Notes: generated from the letters alone by a model not told the origin. A DNA stretch of 64,000 nucleotides from Oehlia diaphana (GCA_003833135.1 QZLH01000001.1:14372-78371); one strand, 5' to 3'. Positions 45,801 through 58,869 are shown, counted from the first letter of the stretch. Program-made: numbers and translations.

Positions 45801-47189
45801 TAAGACAGAAATATTTGATAGTGTCGATGATTTAGAAAAAGGCAATAATAATAGCAAAACCACAGAAGAATTAAATAAAATTAGTGACCTCAAAGGAAAA
45901 TTACAAAAAGTTAACGAACTTGCAGAGGAATTTAAAAAAGTTAGAATTGAATTAAAAGAAGTTAAAGAAGATTTAGATGAATTTAGCAAAATTACAGAAA
46001 ATTTGAAAAGTCCGGAAATTTTGAAAAACGTAGAGCATTTCACAAAAGATTTGAAAGAAGTTTTCAACTTTGTAAAAGAAGTTTTCAACCTTGTAAAAGA
46101 ATTAAAAGAAGTTAACATAACAGAACATATTAATGAAATATACTTGAAAGATGAAACTAATGGAGAATTATATGAAGCTAATAAAATTCAATTAAAACAA
46201 GACTTAAAAACAGTTAATGAAAAAGACTTGATAGATGAAATTAAAGAAGAATATGAAGTTAATAAATCTCAATTAAAAGAAGACTTAGAAAAAGTTAATA
46301 AGCTTATAAAAGAATTAAAACAAATTAATATTAAAAAATTTATGGAAGAAATAAAAAAAGTTGACAAAGAATTAGAAGAAATTATTAGCAAATTTATGGA
46401 AGAATTAAAAAAAGCTAAAGAAGATTTGACAATAAAAAATAAAGAAAAAATATTTGATAATCTTATAAAACTTATAGAAGAATTAGAAAATGCTACCAAA
46501 GAACTTATTGAAGATGTTGATAAAAAAAGTAAGGAGCGTAATTGTTGGAGCAATTTACAAGAAGTAAGTAAGGAACTGATTCGTAAGATTAAAGATACGT
46601 TTAAGAAAATAATAAATGGGGGGGAAACCCATCAACAAAATCGACAATTTTCAGAATGGTTGATAGATAATAGAAGTAATATGAAAGTATTAGTTATATT
46701 CACGATACTAGCAGGAGTTGATATTTCACATTTAGAATTATTTGAATCAACATTGCAAATTAAACCTAATAGACTTTGTTGCCTTAAATCAAAGATTCCG
46801 GTACAACTTAGTAACTTTAATGCTAGATTATCTAATGCAGCAAAACGGAAAATATTTTGGGGAAATGTCACTAATATATTCATTGCTGATCTTGCTGAAA
46901 TATTTATTCAGGTATGAAATTTCTTTTTACATTAATATTTTCATTAATTAAATTTTAATACTTTTTATTTAATTAATAGAGTTTTTATTTAAGCCAAGTC
47001 GTATCAGTTGGTTACACGCCTATATATACTATGTTAAATGCTAGTTTACATCTAGTAATTAATTTCTTCCGCATATGCAAATATATTTCAGAAGCGGAAG
47101 AAACGGAAGAATATGGTTGGTTTGGTTACATAATACCATGTTTTAAATTCATAGTTGAACATTTACCATGTATCAAAATTGATGCTTAA
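42841..47189 (+). CDS. Gene B: large secreted/membrane protein with central coiled coil, 1227 aa
   Basis: Nine exons at positions equivalent to gene A, phases identical: 42841-43265, 43340-43495, 43575-44242, 44327-44701, 44813-45238, 45318-45397, 45464-45573, 45678-46911, 46980-47189. It has a signal peptide (LILFLSILLVIIPITSS), an ectodomain with the same blade-like motifs (DDGTIVIRIAR, SIRTIYPNGT, YIGVGQTCIL, ADITILPNNTLIIPQPEVG) and a SEA-like exon 5 (FFDNLTSELAKAVPVGSERI). A clear membrane helix in exon 6 follows (LIISMLYGILLVITAF), then exons 7/8. The coiled coil is the longest of the three (about 295 residues), with repeated KELKEVN-, EEFKKVR- and ELEEI-type heptads. The last exon extends to a Cys-containing tail (FGYIIPCFKFIVEHLPCIKI) absent from A and C. 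It is the most diverged paralogue but has no frame break. Confidence 0.9.
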
Positions 47190-49163
47190 TACCACTAATA
47201 TTTCCGGCTTTTTTTATAATTATTATCATAAATAAATTTAATAAAAACTTTAATTTTTTTTTTGTAACTACTACTTAGTGCAATTTACTTTATTTTTATT
47301 GAACTGGTTAACGAGAAATTTTATCAAAGTTCACAAGAAATTACATATATGCTTTTAGTTTGATTCACTACAGGATCAGTAACGTATGGTATAATGATCG
47401 AGAGCCTATGGGATCAATACCAGCCTACCGTGAGATACGGGAACAGAGCCTTTACCAAAAACCAGCAGAAAGAAAATTTTTATAGAAAACTCAAAATTTA
47501 TTAATACAACTATTTTTTTTTTACAAAAATCAAGTGTTCGATCCAAAAGCCTTATAATACAAATACCAAGTAACCGTCGCAACTCAATATGACTAGTAAG
47601 CCAGCGCAGTATGATATCGAATAAGCAGTATAAAAAAATCCGGCAAAAAAAAATATTGGAGAGGAAACTTCCGGACAAGATATTTATCCAGTTAAGATGG
47701 ATTTACTTTCAGTTGTGTTATGCATTTGCAAGGAAGCAACAAGCTAATAGACGATTTTTTCATTTAGGATTTTGAAAATTATATTGTATAATGCTTCGCT
47801 CATATGAAATTTTTTTATCATTTTAGTTTGAAGTAGTGTCATCATGTAACCTGTATTATGTATTTTTTCAATAAAGCAAAGACACAATAAGGGCCAAATT
47901 TGCTAGTTATGGGGTTGTGGGAAGCATGTATGCTAATATTTTTTTGATCAAATTTTATTGTAATGAAATCATTGATCCAACTTGATAAATGCGCAGTAAT
48001 ATTATAGTAAACGTCACATGTATCACGGGAGCAAGTAATTGTGCAAAATAATTTATTCCCAAACTTTCTCGCATATTCTCAAAATTATTACGTATATTAT
48101 TATTAAAAAGGGCCCTTGATGATCTTTACATACGGATAGCGTAAGGAGAGGCGGTTGATCAGGTTTTCGTAATGCGATCATATTAACATAATTTTCCCCA
48201 AAAGCGTATTCCAAAATTGATCCTGTAAATTATATAAAAAGATGAAGTCCTAGTTAGTGAATCTTTTTATCCGCCTCATGCAAGTAAAATAAAAATCAAA
48301 TAAAACTAATAAAACTAATTTAATTTACCATTATTTGCATCATTGATATTAACAATCAAACGAACTCGTATTTTTCGCAAAGTAAAGTAATAATAAAGTA
48401 AGTTGTTTATTGCTCGGCTAACTTCTTGAGACATGTCATCACGATGTTAATCGATTTTTCTGTCTCTATAGATGTTCCAAAATAAAACGGATATATTACT
48501 CTTCTTGCTATGTATCGGCATCGCCGAGAAAATCACTGACCATCATCACGCGTATAATAGGCGCAGTGAAATTACTCACATGATCTCGTCACATGCCTTA
48601 ACTCAATAATTAATAAACATCTTCACGTGCTGAATTCTTGAAACTTTGCGCAGTATCGTACGCAAAAAAAATTAAGCAATAAATATCTTACGGAGTGGAA
48701 TTATGTGAAATGAATCGTGATGGTAAGTGTAAATTGTTATTTTTTATTTTTTTTTTATCTTAATTGCTAATACTTCCGTAATTATAATATAGGTTCGAAA
48801 TTTCTTAATCTCAGAGAAGTTTTCTTTAGAGAAATAATATTTTGCGTGTTTGGGAAAGATATAGATAGTAAATATGGGTGGGATAATTTATTTCGAAAAT
48901 TTATTATAGTAAAAGGCTGTGGGGCCGTAATTAGATATAGAAGTATAAACAAATTAGTTATAAATATTTTTCATAAATGGAAGAGTAAAGAAATAACTTG
49001 ATGTTGAGACTCGCATTAAATGGACTAGAATCCGCGTACTCCCTCCCTCTTTGATAACAACATATATTTCGCTTATCCTTTCTTAATTGCAAAGGTATAA
49101 AATATGTATTATTTACTACAATTCTAATAAATTTGCAGTTAAATTAGCATTCGTTTTTACTTC
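47190..49163. other. Intergenic
   Basis: No supported gene. The frame at 47406-47678 (-) lacks motifs. The stretch 48420-48720 is slightly GC-richer but no frame or RNA gene is recognisable. Confidence 0.45.
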
Positions 49164-50381
49164 TTATACACTGCTTTTATACAAATTACCAATAAAACCT
49201 ACTCTACAAATGATAAGATACATGAATATATTAGATTTAATATTTAATTGTAGAATAAGTGTTAAAATCAACCAAAAAGAAATTATTTTCATGACAATGT
49301 TTCTTTTTTTTCTTTTTCTTTTTTTTTGTTGCTTCCTTTTTCCACCCATTTTCGATTCATGCTTTAGTGATGCCTTAATTTCATCAATATCAAAATAAGA
49401 CTCAGGTGATTTTACCCATTCTTCAACTTCTTTATCATATGCATTTATTGGTACCAATTCACGAGTAATCTCTTCAACATAATTAAGATTTTCCTGTTGA
49501 AAAAGATAATTTGTTAAAGCATCTTGCAGATTATCTCCTCCGCGTATCATGCTATCGTCTATGCGAGACCAAAAATAAATGACACCATCAGGATCTTCTA
49601 GCCAAAAGACTGAAGCATCACATGTTACAAACAAGAGGTGGAAATCAGTAATGCCATACATTCCGGCAAAGAGTCGGATCTCAACGTTAGTCAAGACATT
49701 TTTATTTGTTTCAACGCGATATGGATATTTATTATTCAGTAACTTAAGAAGTGAGGTCAGATCCTGCTGTGTTTCATGATCATAAGACAATTCTTGCAAA
49801 TTGGTTGCATTTCTTGTGTTGTTATCAGCTTGGGTCTCTGTGATACTAGATGGAACAATGTGCACGTCTTGGCACAACTTCTGAACTGCCAGGGCTCCTG
49901 ATTCTTTTTCAAATTCCCATTCGTGTCCTGAGGAAAGAGATGATGATTTTCTAAATCGACTTCTTGACGTAGCTTTATTAACTGTTTTCTGGCACTCCTG
50001 TTTCTTATCAGCGACGCTCTGAACGAGAACTTTACGATTTTCTGGCACTTTGACTTCCACGCTACACTTATTACTGTCAGCCAATGTTGTATCTCGAGTG
50101 GCAGGTCCTCGAGTACCAGGCCCTCGGGTATTGGCTCTAAAATCATTATCCACTTCGCCAACTGGTTTTGATGTTGAAACAGCCAATTCGTCTGCTGATC
50201 GAGAGAAGTCCAATATTTCGGAGGTTTGCCAATGTTGATCATATAGAAGAGGGCAAGAGCATCCCATATGGTGGCAACTGGGATCATCGCTCCATCTATG
50301 TTCATTTCCTGACATTTTCAGACATTTTGGACTCCTGTTCTTTGTCTTGGAATTCTTTGCTGGTAATCTCTGGAATATCAT
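49164..50381 (-). CDS. Uncharacterised protein, 405 codons, with basic tract
   Basis: A long open frame that is clearly GC-richer than its flanks. An ATG starts it at 50381; a second ATG at codon 23 (MSGNEHRWSDDPSCHHMGCS) could be the true start. Residues 1-60 hold a Cys/His cluster (C-x8-C-x5-C-x-C, with HHMGCSCP). The middle (60-200) is polar, Ser/Thr/Arg-rich and low in order. Residues about 215-345 look folded (TNVEIRLFAGMYGITDFHLL, FWLEDPDGVIYFWSRIDDSM). A strongly basic tract (GGKRKQQKKRKRKKR) could be a nuclear signal. The last 40 residues are hydrophobic and may be intronic or 3' untranslated sequence read through. No family was recognised. It could derive from a domesticated or repetitive element. 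Confidence 0.6.
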   Translation of the reverse strand: MIFQRLPAKNSKTKNRSPKCLKMSGNEHRWSDDPSCHHMGCSCPLLYDQHWQTSEILDFSRSADELAVSTSKPVGEVDNDFRANTRGPGTRGPATRDTTLADSNKCSVEVKVPENRKVLVQSVADKKQECQKTVNKATSRSRFRKSSSLSSGHEWEFEKESGALAVQKLCQDVHIVPSSITETQADNNTRNATNLQELSYDHETQQDLTSLLKLLNNKYPYRVETNKNVLTNVEIRLFAGMYGITDFHLLFVTCDASVFWLEDPDGVIYFWSRIDDSMIRGGDNLQDALTNYLFQQENLNYVEEITRELVPINAYDKEVEEWVKSPESYFDIDEIKASLKHESKMGGKRKQQKKRKRKKRNIVMKIISFWLILTLILQLNIKSNIFMYLIICRVGFIGNLYKSSV

Positions 50382-51093
50382 ACAAATATTAATGCGACAC
50401 TTGCTTAAAATACGGCATAATATTTAAACCATACCTGTAAGGTACTAGGAATGTCTCATATAAAATTTTCGATCTTCGAAAGTCTCTCCAAGTACTTCCA
50501 TAATTATAGTAATAATACCTTTCAGACTAAAAAAAAAGATAAACAAAGACTCATCCGATAAGGAAGTGACTTACCTCCTCTTTAGTATTTATATCATTTA
50601 GTAAGATATGAAACATGGTTTTGGTGTAATATAATACAATGCGGGAAATATTAATATGATATCTATGACATCATTGTGATTTATGGGAGATGGTACGCAT
50701 TACTGGCGTTAGGCATGAGATGAAAATTCTGGTTCAAGAGAAATATCAAGAAGAGTACTTTATATGAATACTGTTTAGACATTTTTCACATGGTGGGAGG
50801 CTAGCGTGAATGCATTATTAATGATTAATCGAATAATATAAAGGGTGGCTTAGAAATTTCATCACATGATTTTAGTACTTCACCAGAGTGCTCGAGAGTC
50901 AGGTGTACTGTAATACAATGATAATCATGCACGGCGCTTTGTGTTCACCTCAGTATTGTCTCAGGTCTAATTTAACCAACCAATCTACGGCTTAGCCCGA
51001 AATGTTTGTGATATTATTTAGTATAAGTTGCTAAAAGAATTGATATAACACGCTGAAATGGCTATAATTCGCTAAAACGCTATAAATAACTAA
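50382..51093. other. Intergenic
   Basis: No gene was recognised; it may contain the 5' part of the minus-strand gene ending at 49164. Confidence 0.4.
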
Positions 51094-52142
51094 GATCAGT
51101 TATACACTATAATAGTGGTTAAAATTAACTATTCCGGTTTAAATCCTGTTGTAGTGCAGGCGTTAAACAATCTGCAATATAGGTATAGTGGTGAAACGCC
51201 AGAAATGTGGTGTTCTCGTATTCATTTTCCATTTAAGAAACTTCTTGAATATAACCCAAAATACTTCTCCAAGAATGGATTTATCCAAATGATTGAAAGA
51301 TCATATAAAGATGGTGAATTTAAAGCTGGAGCCGCTCATTTCATATTTATTGCACTGTATGCGACTCCTTAGTAATTATCCGTGAAAATACCATCGAATG
51401 TGGCAATAATCATCTAAAGAAATGTATTACTAAAACTGTTAAAATGCATTCTAATCATATATGAAAGAATATAAAAAAAGGAGGAATAATAGCTTCAGAA
51501 CTAAGTAGAGATGAAATTTATGAGATTTATTTAACATATTCGGTTATGTACAGTAGAGACTTAAATCATTATGGTTATGATTATTCACATGAAGGTAGGA
51601 AAACTGTTGCATATCGCTTATTTAACAGTGCTAAACTTATTCAACAGGCTTGGAGAACTTTCAAATTGAGACCTGAGACATTGGCAAAACAAGTTTGGAA
51701 TAACGTAAGGAATGATGGAACTCCTGACAATAAGAAGTATTTAGGTATGACTCCTCATGTTCATTATTCTCTATATGATTGGGTAGAAGAGAAGAAAATA
51801 CAATTATGGATTCGATTATGCAATGAAACATACAAAAATGTTTCTAAAATATTACTTCAGAAAGGCTATGTTATCATTAGAGGTTCAAATTGGACTAACC
51901 AGCTGAAGTGGCTACATAATCCTGAATATTATCGTATTGATAAAAATGATAAACTTGAATACCTTATCAGAGTTACAGAATGTGAGAAATATAAGGTTAA
52001 TTCAATAGAAGTAAAAGCAATGTGTGCGCGTGTTGCACGTTTTTTGATCCTCGTTATAGTGTATATGATGTAATAAATGATATACCGCAAATCATCTGTA
52101 ACTCTGTTGTGGACTGTTTGTGCGACAAAACAATTTTCACAT
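51094..52142 (+). pseudogene. Broken copy of a repetitive Rhizophagus gene family
   Basis: Three collinear segments in shifting frames. Segment 1 (to 51372) reads NPVVVQALNNLQYRYSGETP and ends with a shift near 51370. Segment 2 (about 51370-52055) continues with ENTIECGNNHLKKCITKTVK, has one TGA near 51462, and then GGIIASELSRDEIYEIYLTY, AKLIQQAWRTFKLRPETLAK, QVWNNVRNDGTPDNKKYLG and GYVIIRGSNWTNQLKWL. Segment 3, after a shift in a T-run near 52040, reads FDPRYSVYDVINDIPQIICN to a stop at 52142. The IQxAWRxFKLRPxxLAKQVW and NDGTPDNKKYLG motifs recall a very abundant uncharacterised family in these fungi (from memory). The two frameshifts and one nonsense codon make it a young pseudogene, or reflect sequencing errors. 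Confidence 0.65.
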
Positions 52143-52329
52143 AAGAAATGAATTTTTCGAATTTTTCCCTATCTATCTGAATAGCTTTTATTTATGAGTT
52201 TATTTCCTCTGATGCTAGAGGCTATTCCTACTAGATTTCGACCAGAGCATATTTATATAGCGTTACTAGGCCTTTATTACTGAATGGTTCGAGCAAGTGA
52301 AATAAAAAAAGTATGTATATGCATATTCC
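52143..52329. other. Intergenic
   Basis: Short AT-rich stretch with nothing recognisable. Confidence 0.4.
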
Positions 52330-52690
52330 CAACGACTCTGGAAAAGAAAAAGAAAAGATTTATACTCCATTTTATGCATAACAAAAAAAAATGTAATGGG
52401 AAGAAAAATTTTTTCCTACTATTGTAAAATTTCGGCTGAACTGTATTACATTCATTAAAAAATGAATAATATAGAAAATTTAGATTATCGATTATGCATA
52501 TTTTTATTTTTGCTGAAGAAAATAAATATTTATTTTTCCATCTAAAAATTGATTGTACTTTACAATAAATTTTTGTAGAAAATTTCAATAACATTGTATA
52601 TAAAAATAAAATAATATATATAAAATTAACAATCCAAAAAAGTCAGTATATAGTAAATTTGGTGATGCTTCCTAAAAAAATTTCCCATAA
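52330..52690 (+). repeat. Orphan copy of gene B's upstream region
   Basis: Aligns in order with about 42430-42790: an A-rich stretch with TTTATGCATAAC, TTTCGGCTGAACTGTATTAC, ATTCATTAAAAAATGAATAA, GATTATGCATA, AAAATTGATTGTACTT, AAAAGTCAGTATATAGTAAA and TTTGGTGATGC, then a TTTCCCATAATCTCC end. Sequence after 52690 does not resemble exon 1. It is either the remains of a fourth gene copy or a partial duplication. Confidence 0.7.
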
Positions 52691-54360
52691 TCTCCAGTTG
52701 ACGTAAAATTTAACGAAATGTCTAATTTCGTAATTTCAGCTCTTATTTGAATTTTGCAATTTTGAAATTTTGAAGATATTCTCATAATAGCCAGAAAGTT
52801 AGGAACTTATTTGGTACTATTGAAAGTAATAAACCTGTACCAATATATAATTGCATTTCGGCTCCAAATTATGGGTATTAATAAATTTATATACATAAAT
52901 TCCCCAATGAAATCATTCCGTAATTTATGTGACAAGTGACGCAGTCAGGTATCTGACGCACGTCAGTTATCACTTGACGCAAATCGACACCTGAGGCACA
53001 ACATATACAGTCGACCCTCTCTATAGTCACCCCAGATATAATCACATCCCCCTTATAAGCACATTTACGTTACCCATTAAATAGCAAATACCAGTTGCAG
53101 AAATTAATAAATCTATTTAAATCTGATTAACGAATTCTTTAACACGCATATTTCTTCTTATATTCTTCATAAAAGTTGTAATATATCCACATATCCACGG
53201 ATTTTTGGAATCACACGATGAATCACGATATTTTTAATACTTTTAATTTATCGACATGTTTCACATTTATGAAGAGTGAGTTTGTAAAATTTATTAAACA
53301 TTATATACAATCTTCACATACTATTATAAACAAGAGACAAGCCATATTATGCTATGGGGTCACAATATTATACGCCTCAAAAAGCGTTAAAGACTTCCAA
53401 GTTAGATACGTAAATTTAAACTTATTTGTAGATATAATGAATTTCAATTAATCTTGTAATCCAAAAATTGTTAGTTAACTAGATCATTAATATAATAAAT
53501 ATCTTTTTATCAAATAATTTTATTCATATACATACAAAAAATTTATTATTAATAATAAAATTATGAGAACATATTATAAATTGCATTTACTTAATGATTA
53601 GTGCACTTTAATAACAAAAAAGTATTTCTGCTCAACAAACCGCAGCACTTGATGTTTAAAATATGATGATGACTGCCCTAAAAAAAAGTCAAATGACGTT
53701 ATTACCATGATATAGGAACTTGATGCTGGTTGATATTGATTTATAGTATTTTTTTTTTTATGGCTGCGAATACGGAAAGATATTAATTATGTATTACTCA
53801 AATCATGAGTCATTCCGAACAAATACCAAAAAGGGCTACTCTTATCCATATCCGTTTATAAGTGTCTTATTATTAGTCACCATGCATTCGAAAGATACCA
53901 AATTACCAATTGTATTTCTAGATTGAGAATTCTCTTCCACTTAGTACCAACCATACTAACATTTTTTTTTTAATCTTGATTAGATATCTTATGACGAACT
54001 TCATCATGTCGTTAGTCATGTGTTCAGAAATGTTAAGCTTTTTGTAGACGCATCATGCATAATCCTGAAGAATTGGGTGAAGCAAGTTCAAATAATATGT
54101 ATAATTAATAACATCAGACAAGAAAAAGATATTTTGAAATATGCAAATTACAGTAAATATTGATTCTTCCATAATAGATAATTCTTCCTAATGATATTAA
54201 TTAATCAACTTGTAAAAGCCCTTAAAGGGTTTGAAGTGGTATTTACTTCGAGTTTGAATTGAACAATATTACATTTGGTAATCATGTATTACAGTTTTGA
54301 TTGGACTGTGAAACTTAATTACCGTTAAACAGACAAATTTTTATAAAATAATTAGTGTAA
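52691..54360. other. Intergenic, start of duplicated block C
   Basis: The match to block A begins near 52940 (ACGTCAGTTATCACTTGACG). A pogo-like terminus starts at 53008. The frame at 53218-53451 has no motif. Confidence 0.45.
53008..53090. mobile_element. pogo/Tigger-like terminus
   Basis: CAGTCGACCCTCTCTATAGT followed by CACCCCAGATATAATCACAT resembles the end of a pogo-type element (CAGTCGACYCTCTCTATA). No partner end or transposase was found nearby. Confidence 0.4.
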
Positions 54361-56763
54361 ATCTAATTCGCGGATATGAAAAACGAATTAATTTTTTTGA
54401 CACGTCGAAATCACGTGATTGGAGCATTAAATTTCAGCCTGCACTATGATAAGTTCGGCAGATCAAAACATCAATTTTATCGTTAAAGATCATTCAGATA
54501 TTTATTATGTAAAAATTAATCAAGCTTTTAATTAATGATAATAATAAATGTTACATTATTAGGAATTATAAAACAAAAGGAACTAACAGATTTTTTAAAA
54601 AAATTAATTACATTATTTTTATGACGATACATTTTGACTTTCTTTAAAGGTACGCACGATTCCTCATTTTGTGGACTCAAAATTTTGAGATCAACGGTCG
54701 GTATTTTATTTTATACAAGTATTTACAAGTTAAAATGACAGTCCCATAATTTAAGAGTTTTATAAAATATGTTTAGCATATAAAATTTTTCTATAAATTT
54801 TCATAAAATTTATAAAGAACCAATTATTTATCACGCCTAATATTGACAAATAACATTTCTTTTACGAAAAAAAATTTAGAAAGGTATGATATATTTTGAT
54901 AGCTGCTAACATACTAACCCTAACTTAATCCCAAACCCTGTCGTCATAGATAAATTATTTTAATTTATTATTAATTAGTATAAATTAAGAGAGGAATATA
55001 CAATTTATTTTATTATTAAAAAAAAAAAAGGCAGTCATTATATTGTATATATTGATAATATTTGTATTCACTTATTTAAATTAAAATCAATTGCAAATCT
55101 AGAAAGTCTTCATCGAAAATTCCATAAATAATCAAGTAAATAGTAAATATTAAATAATATATCATACGGGAGGGGGGCATTTTTAGTCGTACTTATTGTG
55201 ATACATTTGTGTAAGTGGATACAGTGGATACAACATCGTTAAGTAATTCAAAAACGGTTAGTTTCAATGTTGCACAGCACAATGTTATGACTGCTCCGTG
55301 TTGTTTGTTATTACGATCGACATGCATACCGTGATACATGATTGTGTAACAAGTAAAATTTTTTCAATGACAAAAAAGGAATACGGGCTGGCCTAGTATT
55401 ACGTCTAAGCAGGAGCACATCATATCCATTATCAAAATCAAAGACTAGAAAAAAGTTAATTTCCAACCGGAAACATGATCCGTTCTTAAATTGGTTTAAT
55501 ACCTTTTTTTGTTATGCTTACTGAATTAATACATTTTAATTATCAAAGCCAAAATGGAATCATACCCGCAAACGAATGTAACAAAATTAACTTCAATTAC
55601 GCAACAAAACTTCCAATTTAGTCTAATTTTGTCTTCCGGAAGAGATGCTCCGGTTTCAGTAACATCATTGGAATAAAGCTGTAAAGTAAACAATTGTTTA
55701 ATTAATAATAATAATAATATAAAACGACTACTGATATACCGAATATTTTATACATAATACATTTATATTTTTTTATTTGTTTAATAAATATTTCATCAAA
55801 ATTTTTAACAAAGTTTATTAAGTGTAACTTTTTTTTTTTTTGAATCTTTGAATTAATTTTTTTATTACAGAATTCTTTTCTTCTCTCTTTATGGGTATCG
55901 TTAAAATAGTTTATCCGAGATTATTATGGTTGATTGAATGAAAATATGAAATATGATTAATGAATTATTATTAAGGAGAACGGATGAAAGAATTCCTTTT
56001 TATTTTATTCTATTTTATTTGTTCTTTTTTTTTTTATTATTTTTATTTTTTTATTTTAGAATAGAAGTAATATATATATTTATGAATTCATTGTAATAAA
56101 GTATTATCATTATATCATTGCATTAAAAGTAATAAAATTATTATTGCTCATATATTAAGAAAATGATTCAACGCCTAAAAAAGTCATCATTTTATGTAAA
56201 TATAAATTTCTTTTTTCGATTCAAACCAAAAATTGATAATCATTTTATTTTATAGTTCATTGTATTGCTTTGCATGATAGTTGAATAACTAAATTTGGTT
56301 TCATTAAAGATTTCATAATTTCCATACGGATTCACGTATGCAATATTAAAAAAAAAGGATAAAATTTCACACTCAAATCGCATAAGAATAATGTAACAAT
56401 TAAAAACCTTTGTTTTATATGTTTATTTTATTTTTATACTTTACATTTTACATATTACAAGAAATTATAGAGATAATCAGCACGGTGATACATCTCGGAG
56501 ATAAGCGGATTACAATGGTCAATTAAGAATTGATATTCAAGTATTCTGAAAGTTTTTGAATGCTTGAATGATAAAAACAAAAGTCCTGTGCCCAATAAAA
56601 TACAACCGATTAAATAATCAATAATATCATAAAATTAAAAAATAATTTCATTAAAAGAAACAAAAAAAAAAGCAATGTTTAAAAAATCTGACGTACTCTA
56701 AAAAAAAAAAAAAATTCCTTTTACCCTTTTTCTAATTCAAAAAAAAAAAAAAAAAATTTCAAA
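54361..56763. other. Upstream region of gene C, duplicated with block A
   Basis: Ordered short matches to block A include AATCACGTGATTGGAGCATT (54411), TTAAAGGTACGCACG (54645), GGTTAGTTTCAATGTTGCAC (55258) and ACGATCGACATGCATACCGT (55313). Near 56580, AAGTCCTGTGCCCAATAAAA matches the sequence before gene A. An A-run immediately precedes the ATG. No other gene is seen. Confidence 0.5.
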
Positions 56764-58833
56764 ATGAAATTAAATCATATATCACTTTTTATAATTTTAT
56801 CGATTATTTTATTGGTATTATCACCTGTAAAATCATCAATCATTTTTGAAGAAAACCAAAATTCAACTGAACAACTACCCAGAGTGTTCGGTTTAGATAG
56901 TTATGATGATAACACTATAGTCGTTCGAATAGTTCGTAAAGATCCAGATCCTACCAAATTTCAGTGTCTTAAGGATTATTTATCTATTCGTACAATTTTT
57001 CCCAATGGAGCTGTTAAAGGATTTGATCTTTCATCAGATACTTTAAATATACAATCTTTTAATTTTTGTATTCTTCCAAAATATCCAAAAGCAAATCCTC
57101 TTAGATTTTATCCAGTAAGAAAAAATTTTTTGTTAATAACTTACGCGGAAGCTGATGATATAAACAACCCTTACACTTATAATGATTGGGGAGTGGTTAT
57201 CGACTTAGATGGAGGAATTCACAGGTAACAAATAAATCTTTAAATATAGTATATAAAAATAAAATAATNNNNNNNNNNNNNNNNNNNNNNNNNNNNNNNN
57301 NNNNNNNNNNNNNNNNNNNNNNNNNNNNNNNNNNNNNNNNNNNNNNNNNNNNNNNNNNNNNNNNNNNNNNNNNNNNNNNNNNNNNNNNNNNNNNNNNNNN
57401 NNNNNNNNNNNNNNNNNNNNNNNNNNNNNNNNNNNNNNNNNNNNNNNNNNNNNNNNNNNNNNNNNNNNNNNNNNNNNNNNNNNNNNNNNNNNNNNNNNNN
57501 NNNNNNNNNNNNNNNNNNNNNNNNNNNNNNNNNNNNNNNNNNNNNNNNNNNNNNNNNNNNNNNNNNNNNNNNNNNNNNNNNNNNNNNNNNNNNNNNNNNN
57601 NNNNNNNNNNNNNNNNNNNNNNNNNNNNNNNNNNNNNNNNNNNNNNNTTCATCAGATACTTTAAATATACAATCTTTTAATTTTTGTATTCTTCCAAAAT
57701 ATCCAAAAGCAAATCCTCTTAGATTTTATCCAGTAAGAAAAAATTTTTTGTTAATAACTTACGCGGAAGCTGATGATATAAACAACCCTTACACTTATAA
57801 TGATTGGGGAGTGGTTATCGACTTAGATGGAGGAATTCACAGGTAACAAATAAATCTTTAAATATAGTATATAAAAATAAAATAATACTTACTTAGTTCA
57901 TTTATAGTAAAATTAAGCTGGGACCATCGTACGTTAATATCACTACTAAAGATTGGAAGCCAGGTCAAGATTCCATCACGCTAAATGTTCATCGTGATAA
58001 TGGATTTCTCCGAACCGCTCCTTTAACAAATTCTACTGGTTATTCCTTACAGCAATTTAAAATGTAATTTATCATATTAATAAATTTCTAAATTTTAATA
58101 GATAAAAATTAATTTAACATTCGTATATTTCCTTTTTTAAGCGATGAAAATGGAGTAATACAACAGATTGTAGAAACTATAAATATTTATCCTACAGGCT
58201 ACCCGCTTGAAACAGTTGCAACGATGGACGGAGGATATGCACTTATTTATCCTAATAATACGGGTTCAACAACCATTTCAACAACTCCTCTTACCCCACA
58301 ATTTGGAATTTACTGCATGTTATTAAGATACGGAAAAGGAATCACACAAGGACCAATCGTACTTTATCAAACTTTGACTCCAATAAATGTTGTTTTACTT
58401 GATTGTGATTTTACTTATGTAGGAGTTGGACAAACTTGTATGATAATTGCAAACTCTACATTAACTGATAAAACATTTATTAAAATTGATTTTCTTTCAT
58501 CTGGAACTGTATATAATATTACTACTTTTCAGAATTCAGACATTACTACATATTATAGTATTCAATCATTAAGATATGGAGGTTATTTCTCATATTATGG
58601 AGTACAAAATATTAAGAAAAATTTTGATATTTTTGGTTATATTATGGATTACTACGGTAACCTCTTTTATTGGGATCTTCCATATCCCACGTTGGCAAAT
58701 CCTATAGGTGATATTTTAGTTTTACCAAATAACACACTTGTAATTCCTCAACCAGAGGAAGGAAAAAGTTGGTCTTTGATCACCTCTGATTTGTATAAAA
58801 TTGAGGGGGTACGAGGTAACGTAACACAGAAAT

Positions 58834-58867
<34 letters not shown>

Positions 58868-58869
58868 TA

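Noticed and set aside
45792..46553. Minus-strand Ser/Leu/Phe-rich frames in gene B exon 8
   Set aside because: They are antisense shadows of the Lys/Glu-rich coiled coil; similar frames occur antisense to gene C.
57648..57842. Extra exon repeating the end of exon 1 in gene C
   Set aside because: Exact duplicate of 57030-57224 next to the N-run, hence an assembly artefact.
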